Assembly: GCA_050014415.1 (NCBI GenBank)
Contig: JBEKDJ010000161.1
Coordinates: forward strand, 1 to 16,578
From: JBEKDJ01 sp050014415
GTDB lineage: Bacteria; Desulfobacterota; BSN033; UBA1163
DNA length: 16,578 bases
Direction of reading: 5' to 3'
This document shows positions 14,086 through 16,578 of this stretch, one piece after another (positions within the stretch are counted from its first letter, which is position 1; every line of letters begins with the position of its first letter). Position numbers and translations under genes: made by a program. Under the pieces are notes generated by a model. It did no database searches, had not been told where the DNA came from, and saw nothing but the letters and a program-made list of their open reading frames with translations.

Positions 14086-14430
14086 CTTGTCTCCTAAAGA
14101 GCAAATTGCCCAATGCCCCAAAGAGTCATTTAGCCAGCTTTGTCTCTTTCTCCCCACCCGGTAAACTGCTCGGCCCCTCTCCGCCAGACAATCCGTTAGT
14201 CTGTCCCAGTCTTTTGCTTCGAGGGGACGCATTTGGTACTAATACGATTTGACGTTTCGATGAAGCAATTTCAAGGCCGAGTAGAATGTCCGCATTGACC
14301 GCACCCATGGTGGATAGCTTCGATCTCCTCAATTTCCTAATCAGTCAACTCTCATCAAAGGTTTTTCCTGCACACCCACCTGCCTTTGGCAAAGTTTCTC
14401 ATCCAACTGTTAGGTTCGTTTTCACATGGA
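14086..14430. other. Intergenic region upstream of the EamA exporter
   Basis: These 345 bases separate the EamA start from the stop of the 90-aa orphan gene. Two minus-strand frames are open here (14126-14332, and the upstream extension of the EamA frame to 14232). Neither gives a recognisable protein, and neither has a convincing start, so they are either chance or a very decayed gene. The EamA ribosome binding site (AGGAG, just above 14085) and presumably its promoter lie here. No repeat, RNA gene or strong promoter was recognised. Confidence 0.5.
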
Positions 14431-14703
14431 TTAGATCGAGACCTTTTCCAGTAGTTCTCTGAGAACCGGTCGGATATAGACTCGATCAAGATCGAAATGT
14501 TTCAATGCTTCTACAAAGGTCTGAATTTTGTCTTTTCCCGTGGCTTTGGAATTGATGATTAAGACATATTCCCCATTCAGCAGACACAGACCTCCTGCTA
14601 CCTTCTTCGATTCCTCGTCCTGTTTCATAGCTTCATAACGGATTTGGATGCCAAATCCTCTCGCCAATTCCTCAAGTTGATTTAAGATGGTCTCCTCATC
14701 CAC
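14431..14703 (-). CDS. Small conserved-type hypothetical protein (90 aa)
   Basis: I do not recognise a named family. The protein starts with an acidic helix (DEETILNQLEELARGFGI), then a strand-like QIRYEAM. A short Lys/Glu loop precedes the sequence GGLCLLNGEYVLIINSKATG, which looks like two beta strands with a conserved Gly-Gly-x-Cys turn. Finally come helices KDKIQTFVEALKHFDLD and VYIRPVLRELLEKV. The regular pattern and lack of low complexity argue for a real, folded cytoplasmic protein. From memory, similar short proteins with a GGLC..G..V.IIN segment recur in Desulfobacterota-type genomes without known role; this is not verified. The start is GTG 14703, with AGGGAAG about eleven bases upstream. 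It is monocistronic in this window. Confidence 0.65.
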   Translation of the reverse strand: MDEETILNQLEELARGFGIQIRYEAMKQDEESKKVAGGLCLLNGEYVLIINSKATGKDKIQTFVEALKHFDLDRVYIRPVLRELLEKVSI

Positions 14704-15091
14704 GGTCAGAATCTTCCCTAAGGCGAAAATGGACGGTATTATTTTGGTCTGGATTTACATCTAGCCTGCCTCGCGGCCAAACACCCGAAGGATGTTGTCG
14801 ACAATCGTTATTTCTTGCTCTGCTGGGTTCGGGTCCGGGTATCTTCCTCAATGCAATGAATATACTATGGGTAGGTTTGTGTCAAGAATTTTGAAAGGGT
14901 TCCATGCTTCTGATCCGTGTCCAGCTCAATAACAAAAGCAAAGCGCATGGCGTGAATGAGAAGTAATGTCAGGCTTGGGGAGTGATAAGGGCCTAACACA
15001 ATCCACCTAAGTTTTCTTTTCCTCGCATAAATCAGGCCTGTAAAATTTGAAAAGCTGTTCAAAATATGCATAATAAGGGAGAGTAAGCCTT
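14704..15091. other. Intergenic region between divergent orphan and DUF4124 genes
   Basis: This 388-base gap lies between the divergently transcribed 90-aa orphan gene and the DUF4124 gene. The right end carries a dyad and a promoter-like pair (15046-15074) for the DUF4124 gene. A minus-strand open frame at 14865-15071 has no recognisable protein features. No structured RNA, tRNA or repeat was recognised in the remainder. Confidence 0.5.
15046..15074 (+). promoter_or_regulatory. Promoter-like pair overlapped by a TTTGAA-N6-TTCAAA dyad
   Basis: TTGAAA (15047-15052) and CATAAT (15069-15074) are separated by 16 bases and match the sigma-70 consensus in five of six positions each. An inverted repeat TTTGAA-aagctg-TTCAAA (15046-15063) covers the -35 and part of the spacer, a position where a repressor would block polymerase. 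The implied leader before ATG 15092 is very short (about ten bases), so the true start site may differ. Confidence 0.4.
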
Positions 15092-15733
15092 ATGGAAATG
15101 AGAAAAGGGATATTCTTTTTATTTTGCGTACCCTTCATGCTGCTTCTGCCGCTTGTGATCAAATCTGTCCAAGCAGAAATTTATCAGTGGAAAGACGAAA
15201 AAGGGAGTATTCACTTCACAGAGGATGAAGGAACCATACCGGAAAAATATAGGGATCAAATCGAAAAGAGATATTTCCCAGAGGAATCGAAGCCTGAAGG
15301 AGAAAAGGTCAAAGGCAAGAGCTTGAAAACAAAAGAGAAGAAGATCAAAGCCACCCATAAACAAACCATAAACCGGAACAAGATTGAGTCGGACGTCATG
15401 GACGTTTTTAGGACGATCATCTCTCTTTGGAAAGATAGAAGATATGAAGCCTTATACGAATACGGAGATAGAAAAAGCCGAACAACCGTCAATAAGGAGG
15501 AATTTGGACATCGAATGGCAAATAGAAAAATGGAGCTGGCCCTTTCATGGGAAACTGTAAATGATATTGAAGTCGACATTCAGTCTCCTGTCCTCGTCTT
15601 TACAACAGCCAAAATCGGCTACAGGATGAAAGCAGGTGGAGATACTAGATTCCGTACTGAAACCTATCAGATGAAATTTGAAAACGGATCGTGGAAGATC
15701 AATTTATTAAAGATCTTGAGCACAAAAAAATAA
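15092..15733 (+). CDS. Secreted DUF4124-domain protein with NTF2-like C-terminal part
   Basis: This 213-aa protein has a signal peptide with probable cleavage after VQA (residue 28). DUF4124 follows immediately: EIYQWKDEKGSIHFTED (29-45) and PEKYRDQIEKR. A Lys/Glu-rich linker (about 66-95) joins a second domain (about 97-210) with IISLWKDRRYEALYEYG and a closing YQMKFENGSWKINLLKIL. That pattern resembles NTF2-like/DUF4878 folds, a structural inference. DUF4124 is common in envelope proteins of Proteobacteria, with no defined activity. The protein should be periplasmic. AGGGAGAG lies eight bases before ATG 15092, supporting this start. It has no operon partner; the DLH gene converges on it. 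Confidence 0.85.
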   Translation: MEMRKGIFFLFCVPFMLLLPLVIKSVQAEIYQWKDEKGSIHFTEDEGTIPEKYRDQIEKRYFPEESKPEGEKVKGKSLKTKEKKIKATHKQTINRNKIESDVMDVFRTIISLWKDRRYEALYEYGDRKSRTTVNKEEFGHRMANRKMELALSWETVNDIEVDIQSPVLVFTTAKIGYRMKAGGDTRFRTETYQMKFENGSWKINLLKILSTKK

Positions 15734-15848
15734 CATATGCCTGTGCATTCCTTTGATCCGGCCAGTCGTTCCCGCAAGAATCAATTTTCCTCTCCAAAGG
15801 GGTCCAATCATTCCATCGGAACGAGACGAAGCTGCTGCCTTATTCCCT

Positions 15849-16574
15849 CTATTCCCTAAAAATCTTACTCAAGAACCCTTTCATCTCATTCCAGGACTCT
15901 TCATCAGCCTTAGCGTTATATGCTATCGGCATGCTAAATTTCTTTCCCAATTCAGTGGCCTCAGGATTGGTGAAGCTGTGCGTGGCACCCGGATAGGAGA
16001 CAAATTTGAAATCAGCACCGGCAGATTTCATCTCCTGTTTGAATGCTTCAACTTGCTCCGGGGTGACGAACTTATCGGCACCTCCATGGAGCACAAGTAC
16101 CTTTGCCTTGACGCTACCGGGCTGAGCAGGTTTTACGGCTGCCAGACCTCCATGAAAGCTTGCAACGCCCTTGAGATCCATACCCTGCCGTGCCATGTTG
16201 AGCACAACACCACCTCCGAAACAATAGCCGATGGCTGCAATACGGGTAGGGTCAACAGTGGGTTGGTGCTTCAGGAAATCCATTGCCGCCATGAAACGCG
16301 CTTTGGCCACATCGAAATTTCTCATCGCTTCTGAAGACAATTTTCCTGCTTCATCCGGCGTCATTACCACCTTCCCCTCACCATACATATCAACCGCCAT
16401 GGCAGTATATCCCAGTTCCGCCAGCATCCGCGTCCTCATACGTACATAATCATTCAGTCCCCACCATTCGGGAACCACCAAAACCCCTGGCCTCCTGCCC
16501 TGGATGTTCTCATCATAGGCCAGGTAACCTTTCATCACCACGCCCTCAGCGTTGTATTCCATGGTCTTTCCCAC
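15849..16574 (-). CDS. Dienelactone hydrolase family protein (alpha/beta hydrolase), possibly 5'-incomplete
   Basis: The protein shows the dienelactone hydrolase pattern: GVLVVPEWWGLNDYVR (with the conserved Glu36), the nucleophile Cys118 in AAIGYCFGGGVVL, Asp167 in LHGGADKFVTP and His199 in YPGATHSFTNP. This Cys-Asp-His triad with a Glu partner is diagnostic. Members hydrolyse lactone or ester bonds; chlorocatechol degradation is the classic role, but most genomic copies, including this one, lack such context, so the substrate is unknown. GTG 16574 gives 241 aa, near the usual domain length, and ATG 16562 is possible. The frame is still open at the right edge, so a signal peptide or longer N terminus cannot be excluded. 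It converges with the DUF4124 gene across 115 bases without a clear terminator. Confidence 0.9.
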   Translation of the reverse strand: MGKTMEYNAEGVVMKGYLAYDENIQGRRPGVLVVPEWWGLNDYVRMRTRMLAELGYTAMAVDMYGEGKVVMTPDEAGKLSSEAMRNFDVAKARFMAAMDFLKHQPTVDPTRIAAIGYCFGGGVVLNMARQGMDLKGVASFHGGLAAVKPAQPGSVKAKVLVLHGGADKFVTPEQVEAFKQEMKSAGADFKFVSYPGATHSFTNPEATELGKKFSMPIAYNAKADEESWNEMKGFLSKIFRE

Positions 16575-16578
16575 AATT

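Noticed and set aside
14126..14332. A 68-codon minus-strand open frame, with the 5' extension of the EamA frame to 14232
   Set aside because: No recognisable protein features and no good ribosome binding site; EamA starts at GTG 14085 with AGGAG, so this looks like non-coding or highly decayed sequence.
14821..14845. A GGTTCGGGTCC string that resembles a tRNA T-arm
   Set aside because: The invariant A58 is replaced by G, and no acceptor, D or anticodon arm can be placed at the right spacing on either strand.
15256..15579. A 107-codon hydrophobic open frame antisense to the DUF4124 gene
   Set aside because: The hydrophobicity is the expected mirror of a Lys/Glu-rich coding strand; there is no ribosome binding site or known motif.

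Overview
The window reads as a chromosomal segment of a moderate-GC, Gram-negative (diderm) bacterium. Apolipoprotein N-acyltransferase (Lnt), a lipobox-bearing NlpC/P60 lipoprotein and an ArnT-type lipid glycosyltransferase all imply an outer membrane and lipid A-like or other envelope glycolipids. Gene style (a DUF4124 protein, a SH3/NlpC lipoprotein, a phytochrome-type kinase remnant, a FemAB/BioF2-like GNAT) is most reminiscent of Desulfobacterota ('Deltaproteobacteria') or a neighbouring phylum. That placement is inference. I see no rRNA, tRNA, CRISPR array, insertion sequence or phage gene.

Layout. At 1-167 there is the tail of a gene cut by the left edge. At 246-1175 (+) lies an arginase-fold metalloenzyme of unknown substrate. 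Nearly everything from 1245 to 10157 is on the minus strand. In transcription order it runs: an OmpR-class response regulator and its histidine kinase; a DUF1232/YkvA membrane protein; a GT2 polyprenyl-phosphate glycosyltransferase; a YdjC/ChbG (NaxD-like) deacetylase; an ArnT-like PMT-fold transferase; and an ArnE/F-like four-helix transporter. Then come a decayed histidine-kinase remnant, a GNAT/FemAB-like acyltransferase, and a translationally coupled pair of further four-helix DMT proteins. From 10173 to 13148 (+) are lnt and a NlpC/P60 cell-wall hydrolase lipoprotein. From 13192 onward are a ten-helix EamA exporter (-), a 90-aa conserved orphan (-), a secreted DUF4124 protein (+) and a dienelactone hydrolase family protein (-) at the right edge.

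The main point of interest is 3570-7346. It holds a compact set of genes that together could build, deacetylate, flip and transfer an amino sugar on a polyprenyl-phosphate carrier. This is the logic of Francisella FlmF2/NaxD/FlmK and of the ArnC/D/E-F/T pathway, but with a YdjC-family deacetylase in place of the NodB-family ArnD. No nucleotide-sugar enzymes (ArnA/ArnB) are present, which fits use of a housekeeping UDP-HexNAc. The first gene has a plausible promoter, preceded by a dyad with two TTAA-centred half sites that resembles a PmrA box with slightly altered spacing. A two-component system is encoded just upstream on the same strand. The three small DMT proteins, the GNAT and the arginase-like gene may extend the envelope-modification theme, but their roles are open.

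Several gene starts were moved inward from the longest open frame, using ribosome binding sites, overlap with upstream genes and family alignment: the deacetylase, the ArnT-like gene, the GNAT, the DUF1232 gene and the EamA exporter.
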